From assembly GCA_020346825.1 (NCBI GenBank), contig CP070791.1:1167255-1176554 (forward strand): a stretch of 9,300 bases of DNA. The letters run 5' to 3'. The position numbers and the translations under genes are program-made. The notes below the pieces were generated by a model. The model saw only the letters and a program-made list of their open reading frames with translations. It was not told where the DNA came from and did no database searches. This document shows positions 1-6,000 of this stretch, one piece after another (the stretch's first letter is position 1; each line of letters opens with the position of its first letter). The DNA comes from Candidatus Bathyarchaeota archaeon. GTDB lineage: Archaea; Thermoproteota; Bathyarchaeia; Bathyarchaeales; Bathyarchaeaceae.

Positions 1-1294
1 CTTTGTTTAGTGGTTCCGGAAATTTTGCGAGCAGTTGTTCAGCATAATCATTTAGTTGATCGTATAGGTAGCGGGTATTTGTGTTCAGCAAAGCCATCTG
101 CCGTTGACCGGCTAGAACCACTCTCGGGTGGCAGTGCCCTACATGGATTATGTTGTTTCGGGCATCAAGATAGGTTTTGCCACTGGCATCGTACATGTAT
201 TGGAATGCAGCTTTCACCATTTTGATGGGGTGTGAATAGCTGACCGAAAGCGACTTGCTGACGTATCTCCATCTTCTTTTCAGGTCTGTTTCAGCTTCTG
301 CGTAGATCTTTACCTCCAGACCTGCTGATCTTTTGAATTCGTTTCTCGCCTGAATAGGGCTGATGGAAATCCATTTCTCCAACATTTCCCATGCTGGCTC
401 TTCGCTAACGGTGATGTATTTGTTGTCAGGTTTTTGAGTCTTGTTGTAGGCCGAGTTGCAGACACTAGCGCATAAGCGGGCTGCAATTAGGTAGTAGAGC
501 AGTTCGATTTCTTTCTTTTCTAATGGCAGTATTTCGTTATATCCTCTTATTATATGGCAAGCCCATTCAGTGGGTTTAGATTTTCCAAGAATAGCATAGG
601 TAATGGCGATTGCTATCTCATTAATCAAAGATGAATAAACCATATCGCCAAAATCGATAATTCCAGAAATCTGACCATCCTGGACCAGTAGGTTCCAGTC
701 GTTTGCATCTGAATGGATAACACATCTCCTTAAATTCGGTATCTCAGGAAGAACAATTTCGCTAAACTGTAGGAAGAAATAATCGACTAGTTTTCGCTTT
801 TGTGGCGTTTCAATGTACTTGACATATTTCTGATTATTGAGACAATGTTGCAAGTCCCAATCTAGTTGTCGGGCTTCAATTGCTGGATGATAAAAATCGA
901 GCAATGTCTTGTTCATCTGGGCAAGGAATCTCCCAATGGAGTGAAAAAGTCCGGGGGAGTGCTCAGCTTCAGCTAAGAATTCTCCTTCAACAAAAGTGAG
1001 CAACCTGCCTAATTGCTTACCATTTTCAATGCAGGAAAGAAATTTGCCCTTCAGGTTTCTTACAGGAGCAGGGTAAGAATTGGGCGATTGGTGCGAGAGT
1101 GTCTGAAGTATTTGGTTCTCTGCATCCAGTAGTTCACGTAGACCCGATTCAGTTTGGTATTGTTTGTAAACGAACTTCGGTCCTTGAGCAGTGTCTACTT
1201 GGTAATTGACGCTCTTTCCATAGCCTTCCACTTTTCTTAAAGCAGCCTTTTCAATTCCAAAATGCTCTTCTAGCAATTCGATTACTTTTTTCAT
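1..1294 (-). CDS. Kinase (APH/hydroxylysine-kinase-like) fused to class-III aminotransferase/phospho-lyase, 3' end cut by window
   Basis: An uninterrupted minus-strand frame of 431 codons starts at ATG 1294 and leaves the window at base 1. Residues 1 to about 330 are an aminoglycoside-phosphotransferase-fold kinase: the catalytic loop HSDANDWNLL is at residues 194-203 and the metal-binding IDFGD at 213-217. From about residue 345 the chain runs directly into the N-terminus of a class-III PLP aminotransferase: YDASGKTYLD (368-377), HVGHCHPRVV (384-393) and LNTNTRYLYD (403-412) resemble the AGXT2L-type phospho-lyases. In that family the kinase phosphorylates an amino alcohol (hydroxylysine, ethanolamine) and the PLP domain removes phosphate and ammonia to give an aldehyde. 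The substrate here cannot be read from the sequence. The PLP lysine lies outside the window. A GGAG lies 11 nt before the ATG; an in-frame TTG three codons upstream is a weaker start. The gene is divergent from gatB. Confidence 0.85.
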   Translation of the reverse strand, partial: MKKVIELLEEHFGIEKAALRKVEGYGKSVNYQVDTAQGPKFVYKQYQTESGLRELLDAENQILQTLSHQSPNSYPAPVRNLKGKFLSCIENGKQLGRLLTFVEGEFLAEAEHSPGLFHSIGRFLAQMNKTLLDFYHPAIEARQLDWDLQHCLNNQKYVKYIETPQKRKLVDYFFLQFSEIVLPEIPNLRRCVIHSDANDWNLLVQDGQISGIIDFGDMVYSSLINEIAIAITYAILGKSKPTEWACHIIRGYNEILPLEKKEIELLYYLIAARLCASVCNSAYNKTQKPDNKYITVSEEPAWEMLEKWISISPIQARNEFKRSAGLEVKIYAEAETDLKRRWRYVSKSLSVSYSHPIKMVKAAFQYMYDASGKTYLDARNNIIHVGHCHPRVVLAGQRQMALLNTNTRYLYDQLNDYAEQLLAKFPEPLNK

Positions 1295-1341
1295 GTTTTT
1301 CAATGCTCCATATCGAATGTGCGCGCATGAAATGCTAATTC

Positions 1342-1353
1342 ACCAATATTGGT
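1342..1353. promoter_or_regulatory. Perfect 12-bp palindrome, candidate operator
   Basis: ACCAATATTGGT reads the same on both strands. It lies between the minus-strand TATA-like element at 1361-1370 and the kinase-aminotransferase start, where an archaeal repressor would block polymerase or the transcription start. A role as an operator is inference from position and symmetry. Confidence 0.3.
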
Positions 1354-1360
1354 TCTGCCG

Positions 1361-1370
1361 AAATATATAG
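1361..1370 (-). promoter_or_regulatory. TATA box for the kinase-aminotransferase gene
   Basis: On the minus strand this reads CTATATATTT. It would place transcription start near 1340 and give a leader of about 45 nt before ATG 1294. The element is nearly symmetric and, read on the plus strand, is preceded by CCGAAA (BRE-like), so it could also serve gatB, but with a leader of over 100 nt. Directly upstream on the minus strand is CATGCGTG, also found upstream of the korA TATA box. Confidence 0.45.
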
Positions 1371-1445
1371 ACACGCATGTATGCAGAAAGTGACGACGAA
1401 TTCTATTGGTTGCTTTATGATTACACATATCCCTCCTTCAAGTTT

Positions 1446-1455
1446 GGCGCGCGCC
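1446..1455. repeat. GGCGCGCGCC palindrome upstream of gatB
   Basis: A 10-bp perfect GC palindrome sits in otherwise A/T-rich intergenic DNA, 45 bp before the gatB start. It is one of several GCGCGC-containing tracts found between genes in this window. Its function is unknown. Confidence 0.4.
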
Positions 1456-1462
1456 TATAGGA

Positions 1463-1499
1463 AACAGACAAAACATCTAAATCCAACAGACAAAATATC
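1463..1499 (+). repeat. 15-nt direct repeat abutting the gatB start
   Basis: AACAGACAAAACATC (1463-1477) recurs as AACAGACAAAATATC (1485-1499), 14 of 15 identical, with a repeat period of 22 bp, close to two turns of B-DNA. The second copy ends on the base before the gatB ATG, and no Shine-Dalgarno is present there. It may be an operator pair or a leader element; this is inference. Confidence 0.4.
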
Positions 1500-2975
1500 A
1501 TGACAGAAATGCCCAACGACAACTGCAACGAAACTCTCATAGGACTCGAAATTCACGCCCAATTAACCAGCCTGAAGACCAAACTATTTTGCGGATGCTC
1601 CTCAAATTATAGGGGCCATAACCCAAACACCATAGTTTGTCCAGTCTGCTTCGGATTACCTGGCGCCCTTCCCGTCCTCAACAAAAAAGCGGTAGAGTTC
1701 GCGGTGATGTCGGCGATAGCCCTAGACTGCAAAGTGTCAGAACGAATGTTCTTCTTTCGAAAAAACTACTACTACCCAGACATGCCTAAAAACTTTCAAA
1801 TATCCCAATATGATTATGCCGGAGGAGTTCCGCTGGCTGTTGGCGGTAACCTCTTCATTGAAGCTGGAAGAAGACGAAAGAAAGTCCGGATTAGCCGGGT
1901 TCACTTGGAGGAGGATCCGGGAAGATTGGTTCACCTAGGATCTATTGATAAGTCGCCCTACACTTTGGTCGATTACAACCGATCAGGTATTGCCCTTCTA
2001 GAACTCGTCACGGATCCGGAACTTAAGTCTCCAAAGGAGGCAAGGATTCTTCTTCAGAAACTACGATCCATACTAGAACATCTAGGAGTGTTCGACGGAG
2101 GGTTGGAAGGCGCCATGCGATGCGACGCCAACATTTCCCTAGTCGGTGGAACCAGAGTTGAAATCAAAAACATTTCTTCCTTCAAAGAGGTGGAGCGTGC
2201 TTTGTCCTTTGAGATCATGCGACAAAAAGATTTGTTGCAGAAGGAGCTTGCGGTTAAACGTGAAACTAGACACTGGGATGAGACACGGCGAATAACACTC
2301 ACTTTGCGCACTAAAGAGGAGGAACACGACTATCGATACTTCCCCGAGCCTGATCTCGTTCCAATCCTGATCACAAAAGATTTCATCGAGAAGATCAAGG
2401 AAAAAATGCCGGAGCTGCCTGAGGCGAGAATAAGACGTTTCACAGTCACTTACAACATCCCAAATTACGATGCCAAAGTTTTGGTAAGCGACAAAGCGCT
2501 TGCAGACTTCTTCGAAAGAAGCGTAAAACTGTATAATAACCCAAAGAAAGTTAGCAATTGGATGATGAGCGACCTCCTGCGATGTCTCTACGAAAACAAC
2601 CTTGAGATTCAAGAATCCAAAATGACGCCAGAAAATCTCGTTGAGATGATCAGGCTTATCGATGGTGAAGTAATAAGTGGAAAGATCGGTAAGAGAATTC
2701 TTCCTGAAATCGTCTCAACTGGACAGCGTCCTTTGCAGATCATTGAAGAGAAAGATTTGGTAAAGATAGCTTCCCGAGAAGCCCTTGAAAAGATTGTGGA
2801 CCGAGTTTTCAAGGCAAACCTAAAGGCCGTTAATGATGCCCTCTTGGATGAGAAGGCCGTTCACTTTTTGGTTGGACAACTGATGAAGGCAACTAAGGGC
2901 AAGGCTGATCCTCAATTAGCGAATAAAATAATAATGGAAAAATTGGAGTTCTTGAAGGCCGAGAAAAGCCCCTAA
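1500..2975 (+). CDS. gatB: Asp/Glu-tRNA(Asn/Gln) amidotransferase subunit B
   Basis: GatB is the subunit of the GatCAB complex that activates Asp on tRNA-Asn or Glu on tRNA-Gln and amidates it with ammonia from GatA; it acts in the cytosol. The 491-residue length fits GatB and leaves no room for the AspRS-like insertion of the archaeal paralogue GatE. Visible marks: IGLEIHAQL at 14-22, a zinc knuckle with cysteines 31, 33, 47 and 50, the HLEEDPGRL segment, the DYNRSGIALLELVTDPEL signature, and a C-terminal helical/YqeY-like tail. No Shine-Dalgarno precedes ATG 1500; ATG 1509 (M4) is an alternative start. A 15-nt direct repeat lies immediately upstream. gatA and gatC are not in the window. The TAA stop overlaps the stop of the convergent small membrane-protein gene by 3 bases (2973-2975 against 2972-2974). 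Confidence 0.95.
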   Translation: MTEMPNDNCNETLIGLEIHAQLTSLKTKLFCGCSSNYRGHNPNTIVCPVCFGLPGALPVLNKKAVEFAVMSAIALDCKVSERMFFFRKNYYYPDMPKNFQISQYDYAGGVPLAVGGNLFIEAGRRRKKVRISRVHLEEDPGRLVHLGSIDKSPYTLVDYNRSGIALLELVTDPELKSPKEARILLQKLRSILEHLGVFDGGLEGAMRCDANISLVGGTRVEIKNISSFKEVERALSFEIMRQKDLLQKELAVKRETRHWDETRRITLTLRTKEEEHDYRYFPEPDLVPILITKDFIEKIKEKMPELPEARIRRFTVTYNIPNYDAKVLVSDKALADFFERSVKLYNNPKKVSNWMMSDLLRCLYENNLEIQESKMTPENLVEMIRLIDGEVISGKIGKRILPEIVSTGQRPLQIIEEKDLVKIASREALEKIVDRVFKANLKAVNDALLDEKAVHFLVGQLMKATKGKADPQLANKIIMEKLEFLKAEKSP

Positions 2976-3205
2976 CTGGAAGCTCCGACCTTTTCTTCTC
3001 CTTCTGACAGATATGCATAGAGAACGATGCCTGCTATTAGGGCAGCTAGTCCAACAACTAGAATAGCTAGTCTAGGGATGTCCAACTTGTCAAGGATGTA
3101 CAATAGGTATGTGGGTCCTCCGAAGATGAGCAGGACTGCGAAAAGCCTTAGCAACGCCTTTGTAAAGCTTTTCTGTCCCTTCTTCAACTGTTGGAGGAAC
3201 CTCAT
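2972..3205 (-). CDS. Small two-helix membrane protein, function unknown
   Basis: This encodes a 77-residue protein from ATG 3205. The start is chosen because GGGAG lies 9 nt before it; an in-frame TTG at 3220 overlaps that ribosome binding site and is rejected. A basic N-terminus (KKGQKSFTK, residues 8-16) is followed by a first hydrophobic segment at about 17-38, a short polar turn (DKLDIPR), a second segment at about 46-66, and an acidic tail. With a basic N-terminus and an acidic C-terminus, both ends could be cytosolic; this orientation is inference. I do not recognise the family. It ends in TAG, which lies within the last bases of gatB on the other strand, so the two genes are convergent and overlap at their stops. 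Hydrophobicity, a good ribosome binding site and upstream TATA-like DNA support a real gene. Confidence 0.65.
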   Translation of the reverse strand: MRFLQQLKKGQKSFTKALLRLFAVLLIFGGPTYLLYILDKLDIPRLAILVVGLAALIAGIVLYAYLSEGEEKVGASS

Positions 3206-3261
3206 GATTTTCTCTCCCAAGCGTAACCTACGTTTTGCAGTTGAATACGTCAGGTTTCTCT

Positions 3262-3269
3262 CTTAAACT
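3262..3269 (-). promoter_or_regulatory. Possible TATA box for the small membrane-protein gene
   Basis: On the minus strand, AGTTTAAG preceded by AAGAAA would place transcription start near 3240, about 35 nt before ATG 3205. It is a weak match to the archaeal TATA consensus. Confidence 0.25.
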
Positions 3270-3301
3270 TTTCTTACTTGATGAAGAGCCCTTGGTAGTC
3301 T

Positions 3302-3314
3302 TGCGCGCGCGTGC
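3302..3314. repeat. Alternating purine-pyrimidine GC tract
   Basis: TGCGCGCGCGTGC is 13 bases of strict alternation in an A/T-rich intergenic region, ending 14 bp before the TATA-like element of the tRNA gene. Similar tracts occur in several other intergenic regions of this window. Confidence 0.4.
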
Positions 3315-3327
3315 TTGTGAACTGAAA

Positions 3328-3337
3328 GTTTTTAAAC
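3328..3337 (+). promoter_or_regulatory. TATA box for the tRNA-Met gene
   Basis: GTTTTTAAAC, preceded by the purine-rich BRE-like CTGAAA, predicts transcription start near 3355-3360. That gives a 5' leader of about 45 nt before the mature tRNA, which is long for an archaeal tRNA. Confidence 0.4.
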
Positions 3338-3369
3338 TACGTTCCAACATCTAGAATAGATGGGAATCT

Positions 3370-3389
3370 AGATTTCTCTAGTGAAATCT
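3370..3389 (+). other. Hairpin in the tRNA 5' leader
   Basis: AGATTTC and GAAATCT form a 7-bp stem with a 6-nt loop (TCTAGT), 15 bases before the mature tRNA 5' end. It would be removed with the leader by RNase P. The stem is A/T-rich, so it may be weak in a thermophile, and its role is unknown. Confidence 0.3.
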
Positions 3390-3404
3390 GAATTCTGCAC
3401 CGTG

Positions 3405-3496
3405 AGCGGGGTGGGGTAGCCAGGTGAACCCGCTGGGCTCATAGGCTCTGTTGGGAAACCCAGAGATCGGTTGTTCAAATCAACCCCCCGCTACCA
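3405..3496 (+). tRNA. Initiator tRNA-Met (CAT) with 14-nt intron
   Basis: A full cloverleaf is visible: acceptor stem AGCGGGG (3405-3411) with CCCCGCT (3486-3492), D-stem GGGT/ACCC, anticodon stem CTGGG (3433-3437) with CCCAG (3459-3463), anticodon CAT at 3440-3442, variable loop AGATC, T-stem GGTTG/CAACC around TTCAAAT, discriminator A, and an encoded CCA (3494-3496). The A1:U72 pair and three consecutive G:C pairs at the base of the anticodon stem mark an archaeal initiator rather than elongator tRNA. The anticodon loop is too long by exactly 14 bases, explained by an intron at 3444-3457 between positions 37 and 38. It is convergent with the CBS-domain gene. Confidence 0.95.
3444..3457 (+). 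other. tRNA intron with bulge-helix-bulge motif
   Basis: Removing these 14 bases restores the 7-nt loop CTCATAA. The splice junctions fit a canonical bulge-helix-bulge: the anticodon stem forms the outer helix; exon CTCA (3438-3441) pairs with intron TGGG (3452-3455) as the 4-bp central helix; the 3-nt bulges are TA|G (3442-3444) and AA|A (3456-3458); the distal mini-helix is GC-TCT-GT. The tRNA splicing endonuclease would cut in each bulge. Confidence 0.88.
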
Positions 3497-3566
3497 ACAT
3501 TAAAACGATCAGTCAATAGTTTCGTAAGGTTGAACCTCTTATTGTGCGCGTAGCAACGCCTCGAAT

Positions 3567-4412
3567 TTACTCTTTCATAGAGGCTACGGCTCGTGTTAGG
3601 TCGGATTTGGTTACTATTCCTACAAGTTTTCCAGAGTTGTCTACAACTGGGATGCCGCTGATAGCATGTCTTGTCATTAGCCTAGCAGCATCAGCAAGAT
3701 CTGCATTTTTTCCTATCGATATTGGATGTATTGTCATAATATCTTCTGCCGTCAAAAGATGTATACTCTTTGGGAGGGTGATGAACCCTTTCACAAATAT
3801 GGGTTTTTTCTTCTCTAATATTTTTGCAGGTTTAAGTAGACTGCTCACTATTGTCGCGTCAGTCAAAGTTATGATTCCAATAGGTTTTTCCTCCTTATCG
3901 ATAACTACCACCCGTGAGATCTCATGTTCAGACATTAAGGACACTGCAAGGAATATTGAATGTGAAGGCGTGATTGTAATGGGATTCCACGTCATAAAGT
4001 CTTGCACGCTATGAGTTCCGGCTCCTTTGCTGCCAAGATGTAAACCTAAGTCAGCCTTTGTCACTATTCCCTCAAGGTTACCATCTTCATTCACAACTAC
4101 TAGTGAACTTATCTTCTTTTCAATCATGGTTTTTGCAGCGTCTGATATGAAGGCGAATGGTTTGATAGTGACAAGATCTTTGCTCATTACTTCCTCTGCT
4201 TGTATCTCTTCTAGGTCTCGCCTTGATTTGTCAATAATCAAATAGTCTACGATGTCCTTCTGCGTCACAATTCCCAAAGACTCATTTTTCGTGTTAACAA
4301 CCACAACTCTGCTTATACGATGGTCCACTATAAGCTTCCTGACTTCCAAAATAGTGGCAGTGGGAAGACAAGTGACAACTTTTTTCGTCATGATGTCCTT
4401 TACAACACCCAT
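3567..4412 (-). CDS. Protein with four CBS domains, probable ligand-sensing regulator
   Basis: This is a 281-residue cytosolic protein made only of CBS repeats: about 5-60, 72-127, 136-194 and 221-277. Each carries the DIM/DFM...P...A...M opening and a GI(V/I)TxxD ending (47-53, 115-121, 179-185, 265-271). CBS pairs fold as Bateman modules and usually bind adenosine nucleotides or similar ligands; no catalytic or DNA-binding domain is attached. The start at ATG 4412 is preferred because AAGGTG lies 5 nt upstream and the first CBS repeat begins directly after it. An upstream in-frame ATG at 4463 would add 17 residues and sit a few bases from the predicted transcription start. The gene is divergent from an HTH regulator, which suggests linked regulation, but the ligand and partner are unknown. 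Confidence 0.9.
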   Translation of the reverse strand: MGVVKDIMTKKVVTCLPTATILEVRKLIVDHRISRVVVVNTKNESLGIVTQKDIVDYLIIDKSRRDLEEIQAEEVMSKDLVTIKPFAFISDAAKTMIEKKISSLVVVNEDGNLEGIVTKADLGLHLGSKGAGTHSVQDFMTWNPITITPSHSIFLAVSLMSEHEISRVVVIDKEEKPIGIITLTDATIVSSLLKPAKILEKKKPIFVKGFITLPKSIHLLTAEDIMTIHPISIGKNADLADAARLMTRHAISGIPVVDNSGKLVGIVTKSDLTRAVASMKE

Positions 4413-4490
4413 GATAACACCTTCACCACGGTTCCCTAAGCTCAGCTTACTTAACCTTCTCATCGCTTACATGCATACCTGTTACATTGG

Positions 4491-4500
4491 TTTATATATT
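4491..4500. promoter_or_regulatory. Shared divergent TATA region
   Basis: TTTATATATT on the plus strand matches the archaeal TATA consensus and would start the HTH gene transcript near 4520. The same bases on the minus strand, AATATATAAA, can serve the CBS-domain gene with a start near 4468. Only one such element lies between the two genes, so they appear to share it. Confidence 0.55.
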
Positions 4501-4525
4501 TGACGAAGCTTTAGGTTAAGCATAT

Positions 4526-4545
4526 CCCGAAGATAATCGGGTGAT
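4526..4545 (+). promoter_or_regulatory. Leader hairpin overlapping the ribosome binding site of the HTH gene
   Basis: CCCGA (4526-4530) and TCGGG (4537-4541) form a 5-bp stem around AGATAA. Its 3' arm contains the first two bases of the Shine-Dalgarno GGTGAT (4540-4545), which stands 4 nt before ATG 4550. The hairpin could limit translation, or the inverted repeat could be an operator. The GTG at 4541 is part of this ribosome binding site and not the start. Confidence 0.35.
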
Positions 4546-4549
4546 TCAA

Positions 4550-5182
4550 ATGGAACAGGAAGAAGATGAACCTTACCAAATAACCCTTGAGATCGTGAAT
4601 AAGCGGTGCAAAGGACTACGAATGCTCAAAGTCTCGGGGATTCAGCAATATTCGTTAAGTGACGTTAGAGGTTTGCCTGGAGGCTTAACCAGGCATTTGA
4701 TCAGGATACCTTCAAAGGAAATCGTTGAAATCCCTGAAAACATGTTCACTAAAATCCGCAGTGGCGACAAATTTGATGGCAGAGCGTCCGCCTGGTTTGA
4801 CAGCGACGGCTGCGATGTCTGTAAAACGATTTTGTCCAACAATTCATTTCTGATATCGGGACGACATGTGGAAGGCTACACTATCTTGTACTCTTTCGTA
4901 GCACCTAGCTTCAAGGCTTTCAAGAACATAGTATCAACATTAGACGCTACTGGCCTAAAGCCGAGGATACTGGAAGTAGGAAAATTCAGGCGGAAAGGAA
5001 AAATCTTGACCGAGAAACAGGAAAGGGTGTTATGGCTAGCCCTAAAAATGGGCTTCTTTGAATTCCCAAGAAAAATCAACATGCTAGAGCTTTCACGCAG
5101 ATTAGGAGTTGCACTATCCACTCTTTCTGAAATCACTAGAAGAGGGATACGCAGATTACTGGAAGATCATTTCGAAACATAG
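4550..5182 (+). CDS. Bat-type (HTH_10) helix-turn-helix transcription regulator
   Basis: A 210-residue protein. The C-terminal part, from LTEKQERVL at residue 153 to about 206, is the bacterio-opsin-activator type HTH: a helix ending in MGFFEFPR, then LELSRRLGVALSTLSEITRRGIRRLL as the DNA-binding helices. The N-terminal 150 residues are a less conserved sensor-like region with a CDVC motif (C88, C91) that might bind metal or respond to redox; that role is inference. ATG 4550 is chosen as start because GGTGAT lies 4 nt upstream. It is divergent from the CBS-domain gene with a shared TATA region, so local or self-regulation is plausible. It ends in TAG; reading through would add 20 residues before TGA at 5240-5242. 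Confidence 0.85.
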   Translation: MEQEEDEPYQITLEIVNKRCKGLRMLKVSGIQQYSLSDVRGLPGGLTRHLIRIPSKEIVEIPENMFTKIRSGDKFDGRASAWFDSDGCDVCKTILSNNSFLISGRHVEGYTILYSFVAPSFKAFKNIVSTLDATGLKPRILEVGKFRRKGKILTEKQERVLWLALKMGFFEFPRKINMLELSRRLGVALSTLSEITRRGIRRLLEDHFET

Positions 5183-5190
5183 TCCTTGTT

Positions 5191-5214
5191 GTACATGCGT
5201 TCATGCACATGCAT
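5191..5214. repeat. ATGC-rich alternating tract with inverted repeat
   Basis: Between the convergent HTH and methyltransferase genes (109 bp) lies a stretch with repeated ATGC units, including the inverted repeat ATGCA-CA-TGCAT (5203-5214). It is largely alternating purine-pyrimidine, like the GC tracts elsewhere between genes. The rest of this gap shows no gene or clear terminator. Confidence 0.35.
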
Positions 5215-5291
5215 CACCTTTGAAAACAGGCATACCTCATGAATGAGTGTAATGGATCCTAAGGAAAACGCTCTCGCATTATCTGCAAATC

Positions 5292-5924
5292 TCACTCTAG
5301 TTCTTTGCTGCTTGCAGAAGAGTAGGTGTATTTTTTCATCATAACTTCATAGAAATATCGAGTGATCCCATCGCCCTCAAGAGATGAAACATGTTTGATC
5401 CATGTAATCTCAAAAAAATCTCCGAATAACTCTTCTATCTCCTCTCTTCTGAAATGATTCCAAGCTGGACCGTTTTCATAACTGAAACATACCAGGAAAA
5501 AAGTGCTGTTAGGCCTCAAGACGTTATGAACCTCTTCGATGAAGGTGGTTCTAGAGTTCTCTTGCACGTGATGAAAACAGCCAAAATCAAAAGCAAAATC
5601 GAACTCTTCACTCTTAACCGGGAGGTTCAAATAACTTGCTACCAACAAATTTATTTCAACCTTTGCTTTACGTGCCTTCTCTTTGGCGTATTCCACTGCC
5701 TTTTCAGATATGTCTAATGTTGTGACGTCAAAATCTTTCTTTGCTAAGTAGACTGGATTTGTACCCGCTCCACAACAGAGGTCCAAAACCCTGCCAGGCA
5801 CAACTCGTCCAGATGCTACAAGCTCCACCAAGGCCTCTCTAGGTCTGCCTAACTCCCAAGGCAAACAATCTGGGCCATAGCGATGATAGGCTCTATCCCA
5901 CCCTGTTTCATGACGTGAGGACAC
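5292..5924 (-). CDS. Class I SAM-dependent methyltransferase, substrate unknown
   Basis: A 210-residue Rossmann-fold methyltransferase starting at GTG 5924. This start is chosen because GGTGAT lies 5 nt before it; a TTG two codons upstream overlaps that site. Motif I is VLDLCCGAGTNP (46-57); the acidic residue ending strand 2 that holds the ribose is D71 in TLDIS; strand 4 is FDFAFDFGCFHHV (108-120); strand 5 is LRPNSTFFLVCFS. The N-terminal WDRAYHRYGPDCLPWELG segment resembles small-molecule methyltransferases of the TehB/thiopurine type, but the substrate cannot be assigned. It is the last gene of the minus-strand series korA-korB-cysteine-rich protein, 76 nt after the latter, so it may be cotranscribed with the ferredoxin oxidoreductase. 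It ends in TGA. Confidence 0.85.
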   Translation of the reverse strand: MSSRHETGWDRAYHRYGPDCLPWELGRPREALVELVASGRVVPGRVLDLCCGAGTNPVYLAKKDFDVTTLDISEKAVEYAKEKARKAKVEINLLVASYLNLPVKSEEFDFAFDFGCFHHVQENSRTTFIEEVHNVLRPNSTFFLVCFSYENGPAWNHFRREEIEELFGDFFEITWIKHVSSLEGDGITRYFYEVMMKKYTYSSASSKELE

Positions 5925-5929
5925 AATCA

Positions 5930-5935
5930 ATCACC
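5930..5935 (-). promoter_or_regulatory. Ribosome binding site deciding the methyltransferase start
   Basis: GGTGAT on the minus strand stands 5 nt before GTG 5924, the same arrangement as in korB. It rules against the overlapping TTG at 5930. Confidence 0.65.
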
Positions 5936-6000
5936 CTTGATTGCTAAGCTCACCAATTGCTTCTTCAGATCCTTTGAGGGATTGTTTCTTATTGGGCTAG

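Noticed and set aside
10..225. 71-codon plus-strand open frame at the left edge
   Set aside because: It is opposite the conserved aminotransferase segment of the minus-strand fusion gene; a shadow.
2139..2612. 157-codon open frame on the minus strand inside gatB
   Set aside because: It lies wholly opposite strongly conserved GatB sequence, and its translation shows no domain pattern. It is a shadow of the coding strand.
3527..3540. Inverted repeat AGGTT-G-AACCT followed by CTTATT, as a terminator between tRNA and CBS gene
   Set aside because: The loop is a single base, so a stable hairpin cannot form as written, and no real T-run follows.
3544..4014. 156-codon plus-strand open frame opposite the CBS-domain gene
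   Set aside because: It is antisense to four clear CBS repeats, low-complexity hydrophobic/Ser-rich, with no ribosome binding site; a shadow.
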